Source: Candidatus Poribacteria bacterium
GTDB taxonomy: Bacteria > Poribacteria > WGA-4E > WGA-3G
Direction: 5' to 3'
Assembly (NCBI GenBank): GCA_028821605.1
Contig: JAPPFM010000048.1
Span: forward strand, 1 to 64,000
Length of the DNA: 64,000 nt
Shown here: positions 41,751 through 51,151 of the stretch, one piece after another
Layout: each line of letters starts with the position of its first letter
Numbering within the stretch: the stretch's first letter is position 1
Position numbers and translations under genes: made by a program
The notes under the pieces: generated by a model
The model's database searches: none
Told to the model about the DNA's origin: nothing
The model's input: only the letters and a program-made list of their open reading frames with translations

Positions 41751-44165
41751 TTAAAATTCAAGTGTCAACCCAACATAAGGCAGCAATGGAAGTTGCCTGG
41801 CTGTTCCGACCTCGCGTTCTTCAATTGTGACTTCCTCACCTTGTACTTCAAATGTTCCTTCATTCTGGATAAACTCGATGGTATTTTTGCGGTTGTATAC
41901 ATTGAGAACTTCGATGAATCCGCCTATTTTCATGCCCATGAAGTTCCATTTGCGACTTATCCGCAAATCTAACTTGTGATAGGGGGTCAGTTTAGCACCT
42001 AAGAGGCGGCTAAAACTTGCGAAGAGGGGGTTCAATCCGCGCGTCACTGGATCTTGGATGAGAACGATGGAGTTGATAGGTGCTTCGGCGGTACCGCTGA
42101 GATACTGCCACTTCGCGCCGATCTCAAAATCTGGGTTAAAGTTATAGTTTGCCACAATGCTAACGATGTGTGTGTTATCAAAAAGGTAAGGTTGATATGT
42201 AACATCAGGATTTTCTCGACGCTCGGCGTGCGTGTAGGCATACGAAATCCAGCCAAAGAATTTGTCTGGAACTCTGTGCCGTAGGAACAATTCTGCACCG
42301 CCGACGTACCCAACGCCTTGATTGAGATAATTTGAGACCTCATCGGGTGTTATTAGTTTCTGGATGTCTTTGTAGTAGGTGGCAAACTTGAATTCGGTGC
42401 GTGATGAAAGTTCGTGTTCTATTTCCATGATATAGTGGCGTGCGAGGCTCGATTTTAACGCTGCGTTCCCATTCTCTGATAGCAGCTCAGACAGTTGTGG
42501 ACTTTGTTCGTAGTGTCCATAAGCGAACCGGAGGTTAGAACCGATCGGAAGTTTGATGCTTATACTCCCACGCGGTTGAATGGAAACCTGCTCTATCACA
42601 TCCAGGTAATCGACCCGTACACCGAGCGCGACTGAAAGTGCCGGTAGCGGATCAAATCGTGTTTGTAGATAGCCTTCGGCGCGTTGTAAATCGTGTCCAA
42701 ATTCGTAGTCTCTGGTTTCAGTTGTGCGTATCCGCGGCGTTCCATCATCGTCAAACGTTACTTTCGTTGGATCTGTTTGAAACAGTTCGCTCGCTGTCTC
42801 GTCATCTGGTACTTCTTCTTCAAATGACGGGTAACTGGAATGCTCCGTACTGTTTGCCGGGCTGAACGCGAGGAGAAACCCGGGTTCAAGTTGGAGTGTA
42901 GGTGTTAGCCTGTAGGATACGTCTTCGCGGAGAGTATAGACAGGGACGTTAACCTTTAAGTTATACTCGATAGAATCCCTGTACTTAGAGATAATCTCAT
43001 CGTTTTCATCTGTAAGGGTAGTCTCTGATATAACCGCATCTAAGTCTATATCAAGAAAATTGAGTGAACGGGTCAGTGATAGATTAGATGTGAGATTTTC
43101 GGTGAATTCTGAACGCAGATGGATGCCTTGTCCGTTAAATCCATTTTTGAAAAAGGCAGAGGACTCAAAAGGATCGTCTATTTCCATATCATCATCTGCC
43201 TCTTCCTCTGTCTCAACATGAAAATGGTCAGTTGCGGCGAATGCATTAAGTGTGAGGCTGTGATTTTCAGTCAGTGGATAGACGAATTTGAGTTGATAAT
43301 CCGAAAAATAGGGAAACTGTTGTGTATCCCCCGTCTGGCTTTCATAAATCCGTCCAGCAATGAGATCGAAGTAACTTCGTCGTCCTGAGGCGGAAACGTA
43401 TCCCTTCTCTCCGATTTTTCCTTCAAGCAACCCTTCAGAATAAAAAATATTGAGGTTAAATTTCCCATCGAACCGCTCTGTAATGCTGTCGCGTGCGTGG
43501 ATGTCAAGCACCGCTTGCGAATCCAATCCGAATTCCGCGCCGTATCCGCCAGCATAGATGTCAATTGTTTCAATGGTTTCTGAACTGATGGTTGACAACA
43601 AACCACCCCAATGAAATGGATAACCGAGCGGTGTCCGGTCGAGATAGTAAAGGTTTGATCCGGGTTCACTCCCACGGATGTAAAGCACACCAAAGTAGTC
43701 GTTTGGGATGCCGATACTGGGGAGCGTCGTTAGTCCTTTGAGTGCGTCATTGGCAGCACCGGGAATCCGTAGGAGTTCACTGCCACGGATTTCCGTGCGG
43801 CTCACCGTGCGGGGGAGGCGTTTCCCTTCCACCACCACTGTTTCGAGCTTAAAGGCTGCGCCGAGGTGTATTTTGATTTCGGTAGTATCACCGCTGCTGA
43901 TGTCAACGGAGATTTCTGTAGGTACCGGTTCAAGCGGATGCGTAACAACAAAAGTATAAGTCCCTTCGGGGAGTTCGATGAAGCGGAAGATACCGTTTTC
44001 ATCGGTTTTTTGCGTTTGTTCTGTTTCGGTAATACGGACATCAGCGGATGCAAGGGGTTTTCCTGTGCTTTGCTGATAGACAGTTCCTTGAACATCGCCG
44101 GTTTCGGCAAGGGCAGGTAAGGCAGTAAGCACCAACAAAAATAGAATAGATAATGGCTTTTCCAT
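41751..44165 (-). CDS. TonB-dependent receptor with carboxypeptidase-regulatory N-domain
   Basis: An 804-residue outer-membrane receptor starting at ATG 44165 with GGAGGT 13 bases upstream (the frame opens at 44315, before that RBS). Signal peptide: LFLLVLTALPALA. CarboxypepD_reg-like domain about 24-105; TonB-box-like ETVVVEGKRLP; plug with NDYFGVLYIRGSEPGSNLYY; a 22-strand-type barrel ending in YVGLTLEF with terminal Phe. Substrate unknown; no TonB/ExbBD in the window. Tandem paralog of the gene upstream. Confidence 0.93.
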   Translation of the reverse strand: MEKPLSILFLLVLTALPALAETGDVQGTVYQQSTGKPLASADVRITETEQTQKTDENGIFRFIELPEGTYTFVVTHPLEPVPTEISVDISSGDTTEIKIHLGAAFKLETVVVEGKRLPRTVSRTEIRGSELLRIPGAANDALKGLTTLPSIGIPNDYFGVLYIRGSEPGSNLYYLDRTPLGYPFHWGGLLSTISSETIETIDIYAGGYGAEFGLDSQAVLDIHARDSITERFDGKFNLNIFYSEGLLEGKIGEKGYVSASGRRSYFDLIAGRIYESQTGDTQQFPYFSDYQLKFVYPLTENHSLTLNAFAATDHFHVETEEEADDDMEIDDPFESSAFFKNGFNGQGIHLRSEFTENLTSNLSLTRSLNFLDIDLDAVISETTLTDENDEIISKYRDSIEYNLKVNVPVYTLREDVSYRLTPTLQLEPGFLLAFSPANSTEHSSYPSFEEEVPDDETASELFQTDPTKVTFDDDGTPRIRTTETRDYEFGHDLQRAEGYLQTRFDPLPALSVALGVRVDYLDVIEQVSIQPRGSISIKLPIGSNLRFAYGHYEQSPQLSELLSENGNAALKSSLARHYIMEIEHELSSRTEFKFATYYKDIQKLITPDEVSNYLNQGVGYVGGAELFLRHRVPDKFFGWISYAYTHAERRENPDVTYQPYLFDNTHIVSIVANYNFNPDFEIGAKWQYLSGTAEAPINSIVLIQDPVTRGLNPLFASFSRLLGAKLTPYHKLDLRISRKWNFMGMKIGGFIEVLNVYNRKNTIEFIQNEGTFEVQGEEVTIEEREVGTARQLPLLPYVGLTLEF

Positions 44166-44334
44166 GATGGAAACATTAACCTCCGTTTTGTTTGGTTGTG
44201 TCCAAGTTAACATAAGTTTTGGACAGCGTTCGGATTCTAAATCGCCAAAAGATAGGTCGGAGTCAGCAAGTCTGTGATGCAAAATCAACAATGCCTTTTC
44301 TAACGTAATTTTCAAATTTTTAGTTTACTTAACC

Positions 44335-44523
44335 GCACCGGATTTTACACAAAAACCTTGAAAACTCCAAAACCCTCTTGAATCCCGTAGGGATGATATC
44401 TGTGTAGAAAAACGGGACCTCACAGACTCAAGCCCCGTAGGGGCGGCATTTGTGGAGTCCTCCCTAAATTGACACCTATGGTACGGTTGGGAAACCGCAC
44501 CTACCGGGTTTGGGGACTGAGAG
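44335..44523 (+). repeat. Composite dispersed repeat, copy 1
   Basis: It aligns by eye along most of its length to 57829-58037, in the same orientation. Shared blocks are CCGGATTTTA, ACCCTCTT, CCCGTAGGGA, ATCTGTGTAG, AGCCCC(G/A)TAGGGGCGGCATT, CCTAAATTGA, ACCTATGG and ACCGCACCTACCGGGT. It contains short perfect palindromes. No coding sequence; it accounts for most of the gap between the two TonB receptor genes. Confidence 0.75.
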
Positions 44524-44582
44524 TGCGGTTGGGAATGCAGGTCGCATTTGGGCGAGTACACTGCAAAACCACACCTATGGAT

Positions 44583-46964
44583 TCAGAACTCAATTGTCAA
44601 GCCGATGTAGGGAATGATAGGAAGTTGGGGTGCTTCCTGTACATCGTCACCCGCTGGATTATAAAACTTGATAGTATTTTTACGATTGTAGGCATTCAGA
44701 ATCTCAATAAATCCACCTATTTGCCATCCTTTACGATTCCAAGTTTTACTCACACGCAGATCTAATCGGTGATAGGAGGGTAACAATGCCAAAGGTATTT
44801 CCGCCACGCCCTGAACATCAGTGAAAATAGGTTGCATGCCGCGTGTTATCGGGTCTTGGATCAGAAGGATTTCGCTTACATGCGCACCGGTTGTCCCGCT
44901 TGAATACTGCCACTTCCCCCCAATCTCTAAAGTTGGGCTGATGCTATAGTTACCGACGAGACTGATAATGTGTGTGTTATCAAAGATGTGTGGTTCATAA
45001 GGTGCAGCGGGATGTGTGCGCTGCTCCCTATGTGTCCATGTGTAAGAGAACCAACCGAAGAATTTTTCATTAACACGGTGCCGCAGGAATGCCTCTGCAC
45101 CACCGATAAATCCTGTGCCCTGATTAAGATAATTAGGCGCAATTTGCGCGTCAACATTATTAACGTGTTCGGTTTGACTTGCCGTTACTAAGTCCCGTAT
45201 GCCTTTGTAATAGGTTGCGAGTTTGAGTTCTGTCTGTGATGAAACATCGTGTTTAAACTCCATAATATAGTGGTTCGCAGTGCTGGATTTTAAGTCTCTA
45301 TTTCCATTCTCGGCAAGGACCTGATACGCTAAAGGACTCTGTTCATAAATCCCGTAAGCAAAGCGGAGTGTGGCGTTATTAGAAAGTTTTACACTCAGAC
45401 TTCCGCGCGGTTGAACGGAGAGTTCCTCCGTTAGATTAAAATAGTCGAACCGCATACCAAGCGCGAGCGACAGAAATGAGAGTGGATCGTATCGTCCCTG
45501 TAGATACCCTTCTGAGCGTTGAAAATCGTACCAGAATTCATCGCGATCTGCCTCAGGGCGGATTATCTTATAGAACTCGTTATCGCTGTTTACCAATTCT
45601 TCATCTTCATGCAATATGGAAAATATATCTGAATCGGTTAACCCTTCATATATTATGCCTCGGTCTCCAAAACTATTTGCTGGGCTAAATGTGAAGAGCA
45701 GTCCTGGTTCAAATTGGAACTTAGACGTTAGCTGGTAAAAGACATCTCCACGGAGTGTATAGATTGGAACATTAACTTTTATGTTGTTGTATATGGATCT
45801 TTCGGATATAAGTTTTGATTCTATTTTTCTGCCATCCACCTCCGTTAAGAAAGATTGACCGAAAATTGCCTCAAAATCCGTATTAAGAAAAGTGAAGGCG
45901 TGGGTGAAAGAGATGTTAGATGTTAGGTTTTCAGTGAACTCTGAACGGAGATGGATACCTTGTGCCTCAAAACCGTTTTTGAAGTACGCAGAAAAATCAG
46001 ATATCACTGTAGCACTTGGTCTGATATGAAAGTGGTCGTTTGTTCCAAAGGCATTGACGGTGAGATGATGTTTTTTGGTAAGTTCATAGACAAATTTGAC
46101 TTGATAATCGGAGAAGTAGGGCCACACCAAATCTTCAAGAAACACTCCAGCAATGAAATCAAAATAACTCCGCCTTCCGGCGGCGTGAAAGTAGCCTTTA
46201 TCGCCGATTCTACGTTCAAGCATTCCTTCGGAATAAAGAACGTTAAGGTTAAATTTGCCGCTCAGCCTCCGTTTGTCTGTCCGGTCGCGGGAGTGGATGT
46301 CAAGTACAGTCTGTGAATCTAACCCGAATTCGGCACCGTAACCACCGGCGTATATATGAATGTCCTCAATGATGTCAGAGTTGATTGTTGAAACGAGTCC
46401 ACCGTAGTGAAAAGGATAACCGAAAGGTGTTCCGTCAAGGTAGTAAATGGTATCTCCAGGACCACTGCCGCGAATGTAGAGGATGCCGAAATAATCGTTT
46501 GGGATACCGATGCTTGGGAGCGTCATCAATCCTTTGAGAGCGTCGTTGGTGGTGCCGGGGATGCGTAGGAGTTCACTGCCACGGATTTCCGTGCGACTCA
46601 CCGTCGGTGGAAGCCGTCGTCCTTCTACTACGACTGTTTCGAGTTTAAAGGCTGGTCCGAGATGTATTTTGACTTCGATAGTATCACCACTGCTGATGTC
46701 AACGGAGATTTCTGTAGGTACGGGTTCAAGCGGATGGGTAACGACAAAAGTATGGGTGCCTTCGGGAAGTTCTGTGAAGCGAAAGATACCGTTTTCGTCG
46801 GTTTTTTGACTCTGGTCGGTTTCGGTAATGCGGACATCAGCAGCTGCGAGAGGTCTTCCTGTGCTTTGTTGATAGACGGTTCCTTGAATATCGCCGATTT
46901 GTGCAAGAACGGGTATGGACATGGTGGTGAACGCAAACAGAACTATGACAAATTTTAGTTTCAT
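44583..46964 (-). CDS. TonB-dependent receptor with carboxypeptidase-regulatory N-domain
   Basis: A 793-residue paralog of the receptor at 41751-44165. Signal peptide: FVIVLFAFTTMSIPVLA. The N-domain is nearly identical (GTVYQQSTGRPLAAADVRIT). ETVVVEGRRLPPTVSRTEIR is followed by the plug IPNDYFGILYIRGSGPGDTI and a C-terminal YIGLTIEF. The extracellular loops are much more divergent than the plug, as expected for receptors with different substrates. Confidence 0.93.
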   Translation of the reverse strand: MKLKFVIVLFAFTTMSIPVLAQIGDIQGTVYQQSTGRPLAAADVRITETDQSQKTDENGIFRFTELPEGTHTFVVTHPLEPVPTEISVDISSGDTIEVKIHLGPAFKLETVVVEGRRLPPTVSRTEIRGSELLRIPGTTNDALKGLMTLPSIGIPNDYFGILYIRGSGPGDTIYYLDGTPFGYPFHYGGLVSTINSDIIEDIHIYAGGYGAEFGLDSQTVLDIHSRDRTDKRRLSGKFNLNVLYSEGMLERRIGDKGYFHAAGRRSYFDFIAGVFLEDLVWPYFSDYQVKFVYELTKKHHLTVNAFGTNDHFHIRPSATVISDFSAYFKNGFEAQGIHLRSEFTENLTSNISFTHAFTFLNTDFEAIFGQSFLTEVDGRKIESKLISERSIYNNIKVNVPIYTLRGDVFYQLTSKFQFEPGLLFTFSPANSFGDRGIIYEGLTDSDIFSILHEDEELVNSDNEFYKIIRPEADRDEFWYDFQRSEGYLQGRYDPLSFLSLALGMRFDYFNLTEELSVQPRGSLSVKLSNNATLRFAYGIYEQSPLAYQVLAENGNRDLKSSTANHYIMEFKHDVSSQTELKLATYYKGIRDLVTASQTEHVNNVDAQIAPNYLNQGTGFIGGAEAFLRHRVNEKFFGWFSYTWTHREQRTHPAAPYEPHIFDNTHIISLVGNYSISPTLEIGGKWQYSSGTTGAHVSEILLIQDPITRGMQPIFTDVQGVAEIPLALLPSYHRLDLRVSKTWNRKGWQIGGFIEILNAYNRKNTIKFYNPAGDDVQEAPQLPIIPYIGLTIEF

Positions 46965-47063
46965 ACAATCGTTTTAACCTCTGCTTTGTGTATTACGCAG
47001 CAATCCAACGTTCAATTGCATTTTTTGGTTGACATAAGATTCATTCCTTCGTCAGAACACAAA

Positions 47064-47100
47064 AAAGCCAAGCGTATGGAATACACACTTGGCTTTTTCT
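47064..47100. terminator. Bidirectional-looking Rho-independent terminator
   Basis: AAAAAGCCAAG (47064-47074) pairs perfectly with CTTGGCTTTTT (47090-47100), with an inner GTAT/ATAC pairing. It lies 25 bases beyond the stop of the NHL gene on the minus strand. Confidence 0.9.
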
Positions 47101-47125
47101 ATACTTCTGTTTCACTGGCAAGGTC

Positions 47126-48139
47126 TTATTCCTGATGTAGTGTAACCGATCTACGGGGCGGACTAAATTCCTGCTCTGTCAACGGTACTGCCATATTCCG
47201 ATAAACCTGAACCCGGTAGGATTCAAAGTCAGGCACGAACATCAATCCATCATCGCTAACGGCAACGGACTTGGGTGAACGCAGGTATTTCTGCGGTTCC
47301 AGATCCGCCATGTCCCGCATCCGATTTGGACTGGCGTTCGTCATCATGTAAGCCTGTGACACCTTTGACAGCGTGGCATCACCGAGGAACTTCTGCACAT
47401 ACCGCCCTTCGGCGTTGAAGAGTTGAATGCGGTCATTCCCTCGATCAGCAACATAGATATCGCCGTGCAGATCAACGTCAATCCCGGCAGGACGGTTGAG
47501 TTCACCGTTGCCGCTGCCGGACTTGCCGAATGCGAAGAGGAATTCTCCCTCGGCATTGAACTTCTGCACCCTGTCGTTTCGCCAATCAACAACATAGACA
47601 TCGCCGAGTTCGTCTACGGCAACACCCCACGGCATGTTAAATTCACCTTCACCCTCGCCATAAGTCCCCCATCCGAAGAGGAACTTGCCGTCTTTCGTGA
47701 ACTTCTGTACCCGGTGGCTCAGACTATCGGCGACGTAGAGATTCTCTTCTGGGTCGAAGGCGATGCCAGCGGGACCGTTGAGTTGCCCCGGATCGGTGCC
47801 GTGTTCCCCCCATGTACCGATGTGTTCACCTTCGCTGTTGAAGGCAACAATCCGATGCAAGTATTCATCGGAGACATAGAGATTTTCTTCACTGTCAGGG
47901 GTAATCGTCACGGGCCATGTGAATTGCCCGTCACCCTGTCCGTAACCACCCATTGTGCCGAGGTCTTCGTCTTCAACGGTGTATTTTCGGATCATTGCGG
48001 TGCCGTCGCTGCGGCACATAATATATATACGTCCCTCTTTTCCGATTGCGATGTCGATCGGAAAATTCGTCGTGCGCCGCATGCTTAGGGTCTTATGAAA
48101 TGGAAACCCGGCACGCAGCAAGCCGTACGGTCTTCCCAT
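47126..48139 (-). CDS. NHL-repeat six-bladed propeller protein
   Basis: A 337-residue protein of NHL repeats: GQFTWPVTITPDSEENLYVS, GQLNGPAGIAFDPEENLYVA, GEFNMPWGVAVDELGDVYVV and GELNRPAGIDVDLHGDIYVA form successive blades. No signal peptide is evident, although the N-terminus MGRPYGLLRAGFPFHK is odd. A GGAGGAGG RBS precedes ATG 48139. It is last in a unit with DUF1501 and DUF1800 genes. Confidence 0.9.
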   Translation of the reverse strand: MGRPYGLLRAGFPFHKTLSMRRTTNFPIDIAIGKEGRIYIMCRSDGTAMIRKYTVEDEDLGTMGGYGQGDGQFTWPVTITPDSEENLYVSDEYLHRIVAFNSEGEHIGTWGEHGTDPGQLNGPAGIAFDPEENLYVADSLSHRVQKFTKDGKFLFGWGTYGEGEGEFNMPWGVAVDELGDVYVVDWRNDRVQKFNAEGEFLFAFGKSGSGNGELNRPAGIDVDLHGDIYVADRGNDRIQLFNAEGRYVQKFLGDATLSKVSQAYMMTNASPNRMRDMADLEPQKYLRSPKSVAVSDDGLMFVPDFESYRVQVYRNMAVPLTEQEFSPPRRSVTLHQE

Positions 48140-48194
48140 AATATGCCTCCTCCCGTTGTCCTACGTCATTTAATAGCAAGTTTCAGTTTGCAAG

Positions 48195-49337
48195 CTACAC
48201 TGAAAAGGGATGAATCTGTTCAAAATTCCCGCCGACGATGTGCGTTGGGTCTACACCCATCCACTGCTCTAAAAGCGTTCCGTATATACCACGGAAGTCG
48301 ATAGTGTGTTCAAGGTCTTCACCGTGTACCCAACGGGACGGATCAAGAGATGGGTATTCGGCGTAGAGTCCGCCTTTCACGCGATCGCCGATGATGAAAG
48401 CACCGCCTCCGGTTCCGTGGTCAGTGCCGCTGGCGTTGTCTCGGATACGTCTGCCGAATTCTGTGAAGACGTACATGACGATCTCTTCAGAGGCGTTCTG
48501 CGACCGTAGGTCGGTGAAGAATGCTTGGATGGCTTCCGTCAGTTCTGTCAGGAGCCGTGGATGCGTCGGTACCTCGTTGGCGTGGTTGTCATAACCGCCG
48601 TGCTGCGTGTAAAAGACGCGTGTGCCGAGATCAGCGAGGTGGACGCGTGCGACATCTCGCAGGCTTTTTGCGATTGAGTTTTGTGGATATTCCACCTCGG
48701 ACTTGTACATCGCCGGTGCCTTCTTGAGTTCATCCGCACCTTTAATCACATCTAATCCGGTTTGGCTGAGGTAGTCCATCACGATGCCGGTGCCGACCGT
48801 GCCACTATACATCTTCTTGAATACGTCAAGTGCTTTTGTGCGCTGTCCTTCATCGCCAATGCTGGTCATCAGTCCGTAGTTATCCAAGTCACCGACAGAG
48901 GTGACAGGAATACCTGAAAGTGCACAGGCGCGCGGCAGTCCCTGTCCAAAACTGACACCTGTTAAGACGTTCTGGCTCTGTGGATCGAGTTCTCGGACAA
49001 GCCTACCGACCCACCCCTCATCACCGATTTTCAGCGGTTCACAAGTATGCCAGATATCCATTGCCCTGAAATGCGATCGGTTTGAATCGGGGTAGCCGAT
49101 GCCCTGCACAACGGCGACATTACCGGCATCAAACATCTCTTTCAGCGGGGCAGCCTGCGGGTGCCAGCCCAAAGCGTCGTCTACTTCTGACGGTAGGACA
49201 TCTTCCGATTTGATGCCGACAACTGGACGTGAATCGTGGTAAATCCCGGCTGTGTAGGGAATGAGCGTATTCATGAAGTCGTTGCCACCGCTGAGTTGCA
49301 CAACGACGAGGACCGGGGCTTTTTTCGTAGTATTCAT
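48195..49337 (-). CDS. DUF1501 family protein
   Basis: A 380-residue DUF1501 protein (alkaline-phosphatase-like fold). Motifs: VVVQLSGGNDFMNTLIPYTA, ASGTDHGTGGGAFIIGDRVK, and VMYVFTEFGRRIRDN. Many family members begin with a Tat signal; none is visible here. Usually adjacent to DUF1800, as here (39 bases downstream of it). The function of the pair is unsettled in the literature I know. AGGAG lies upstream of ATG 49337. Confidence 0.93.
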   Translation of the reverse strand: MNTTKKAPVLVVVQLSGGNDFMNTLIPYTAGIYHDSRPVVGIKSEDVLPSEVDDALGWHPQAAPLKEMFDAGNVAVVQGIGYPDSNRSHFRAMDIWHTCEPLKIGDEGWVGRLVRELDPQSQNVLTGVSFGQGLPRACALSGIPVTSVGDLDNYGLMTSIGDEGQRTKALDVFKKMYSGTVGTGIVMDYLSQTGLDVIKGADELKKAPAMYKSEVEYPQNSIAKSLRDVARVHLADLGTRVFYTQHGGYDNHANEVPTHPRLLTELTEAIQAFFTDLRSQNASEEIVMYVFTEFGRRIRDNASGTDHGTGGGAFIIGDRVKGGLYAEYPSLDPSRWVHGEDLEHTIDFRGIYGTLLEQWMGVDPTHIVGGNFEQIHPFSV

Positions 49338-49376
49338 AGCAACATCTCCTATGTTCGGTCCAAGGCTACAAAAAGG

Positions 49377-50762
49377 TTAGCCAAGTTGATACTCTCTTGA
49401 TGCAACAATTAACTGGAGCATACTGACGAGCAGGGTTTGGTTCTCGGCTGCAGCAGCATCATCTCTAAAATCAATCTCACCGTTCGCCTCAGCGAATTCG
49501 GTCAAATACTGACGCGTCGTATCTCCCACTACTAATGGACCCGCAAATTCGAGGCAACTCTCCACAAATATTTCTGGTGAGAGCGGATTTCCGTTACTTT
49601 TCAATCGTGTAATAATATCCTGAATGCCCGGTTTCGACGCATCGCTGACTTCACGAACGGCAAAATTGACGCGGGCAGTTAGCAGACCACCATCAATCCA
49701 TTCTTTACCGGTGTGCCATCCTTCTACGGTGGGTGGATCGAGAAGTTTCTGTCCCATCAATTGGGTAGCACTCGCATATTGCGCCATCCCCGGTTGTGGA
49801 CCTTGGCAGGTCCCTATCAGTTTCAGGATTCCCGTAACGAGTTCCGTCGGGTTTTTTACCTTCTTGAATTGGGCTTCTTTGAAGAAGTCGGCATTGAAGA
49901 GGACACTGAGAACATGGGATATATGTCCATCAGATGCCATGAATGCGTCTGCGAGTGTTTCAATTGCGTCCGGGTCCTGCGGCGGTGTCACATTCCAGGA
50001 CGGTACCTGCGGTTCATCTGCGACAAAGAAGTTGTAAAGGTGTCTGGAGATGAATCTCGCACAAGCGGGTTGCTCGACAATAATATCGATGATGTCATCG
50101 CCGTTGAGGTTTCCGGTATGCCCCAAAAAGGTTTTTTCGCTATTGTCGTGTTCCTCCTCAACGAAGAGAAAAGGAGGAGCGTAGTAACCGTGGGGGTACA
50201 ATGGAATCGGTTGTCCGAATGTCCAGCCTGTAAAGGCGAGAGCGCAGTTCTTAATGTCATCTTCTGTGTAGTTGCCTACACCTAATGAGAAAAGTTCAAG
50301 GAGTTCTCTACCGTAGTTCTCGTTGGGTTCGCCTTTACGATTTTCGTTGTTGTCGAGCCAGAAGATCATCGCCGGATCTTTGGAGAGTTCGAGTAAAATG
50401 TCTCGCATTTTCCCCATACCGACGCTTCGGAACAGATCAATCTGGTTCGTGGATGCAAGGATGTGCTGATTTTTGCCCAGCCCCGTTGCAAAGACATGAT
50501 GCCAGAAGAGCGCCATCTTCTCTTGAAGCGGGCATCTACTGTTCATCATCCGATAAATCCAAGTTCCCACATAACCCCCTTCACTGCCGAAGTAGCGGTC
50601 TAAAATATCTTCATCAATGGGGGTCCCGCGTTCGGGATGGACGAGGTCGTCAACTACGTTCTCATAGCCTTTTTCTACGTAGGCTTCCAGTTCGGTGCGG
50701 GTTGTGCCAAACCCTGCGCGGCGCATGAGGTGCGCCATTAACGCAACATCGTTCTGTGACAT
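49377..50762 (-). CDS. DUF1800 family protein
   Basis: A 461-residue DUF1800 protein: N-terminal AHLMRRAGFGTTRTELEAY, NENYGRELLELFSLG, then NYTEDDIKNCALAFTGW. The start is ATG 50762 with GGAGGT 5 bases upstream; the frame opens at 50801. First gene of the DUF1800-DUF1501-NHL unit, divergent from the ABC permease gene. Confidence 0.93.
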   Translation of the reverse strand: MSQNDVALMAHLMRRAGFGTTRTELEAYVEKGYENVVDDLVHPERGTPIDEDILDRYFGSEGGYVGTWIYRMMNSRCPLQEKMALFWHHVFATGLGKNQHILASTNQIDLFRSVGMGKMRDILLELSKDPAMIFWLDNNENRKGEPNENYGRELLELFSLGVGNYTEDDIKNCALAFTGWTFGQPIPLYPHGYYAPPFLFVEEEHDNSEKTFLGHTGNLNGDDIIDIIVEQPACARFISRHLYNFFVADEPQVPSWNVTPPQDPDAIETLADAFMASDGHISHVLSVLFNADFFKEAQFKKVKNPTELVTGILKLIGTCQGPQPGMAQYASATQLMGQKLLDPPTVEGWHTGKEWIDGGLLTARVNFAVREVSDASKPGIQDIITRLKSNGNPLSPEIFVESCLEFAGPLVVGDTTRQYLTEFAEANGEIDFRDDAAAAENQTLLVSMLQLIVASREYQLG

Positions 50763-51016
50763 GTTCACCTCCGATACGTTCACTGTGAGGAGGGACCTCA
50801 CGTTGGTAGCTTTCGATGGAATACCGTTCTCACGTTTCGGTTTCGTTGGATTGGGAGAAACCGCTATCAGATTGCTTACATCTTACAATTAAAGTCAAAA
50901 AAATGTCAAGTTTTTTGTTGGGTGTGTAAATATTTTGTCAAAAGTTTAAGTTGAATGGGTGGAAGGCAGGAAGGATGGAGGTTTCCTGATGGAGTGGTCA
51001 GCATTTGCCAATTTTC

Positions 51017-51076
51017 AGATTAAAATCTAAACTTTTTCATTTTATGCAAGCATTCCGCAAAAAATTGTGTCTTTAA
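51017..51076 (+). promoter_or_regulatory. Conserved promoter-like element, copy 1
   Basis: Begins AGATTAAAATC and contains TTTTTCA, then TTATGCA, 16 bases, TTGTGTCTTTAA (ending 51076), 76 bases before the ABC permease gene. The same layout recurs at 58147-58217 and 62471-62531. The rest of the gap 50763-51151 is AT-rich, with no other signal seen. Confidence 0.7.
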
Positions 51077-51151
51077 CAACTGAAGGACAATGTTACACGA
51101 TTATTTTGTTTCAAATCTTACGATACTTTACCATGGAATGAGGATACGGTA

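Noticed and set aside
44166-44315. N-terminal extension of the TonB receptor frame
   Set aside because: It precedes the RBS and the signal peptide, so ATG 44165 is the real start.
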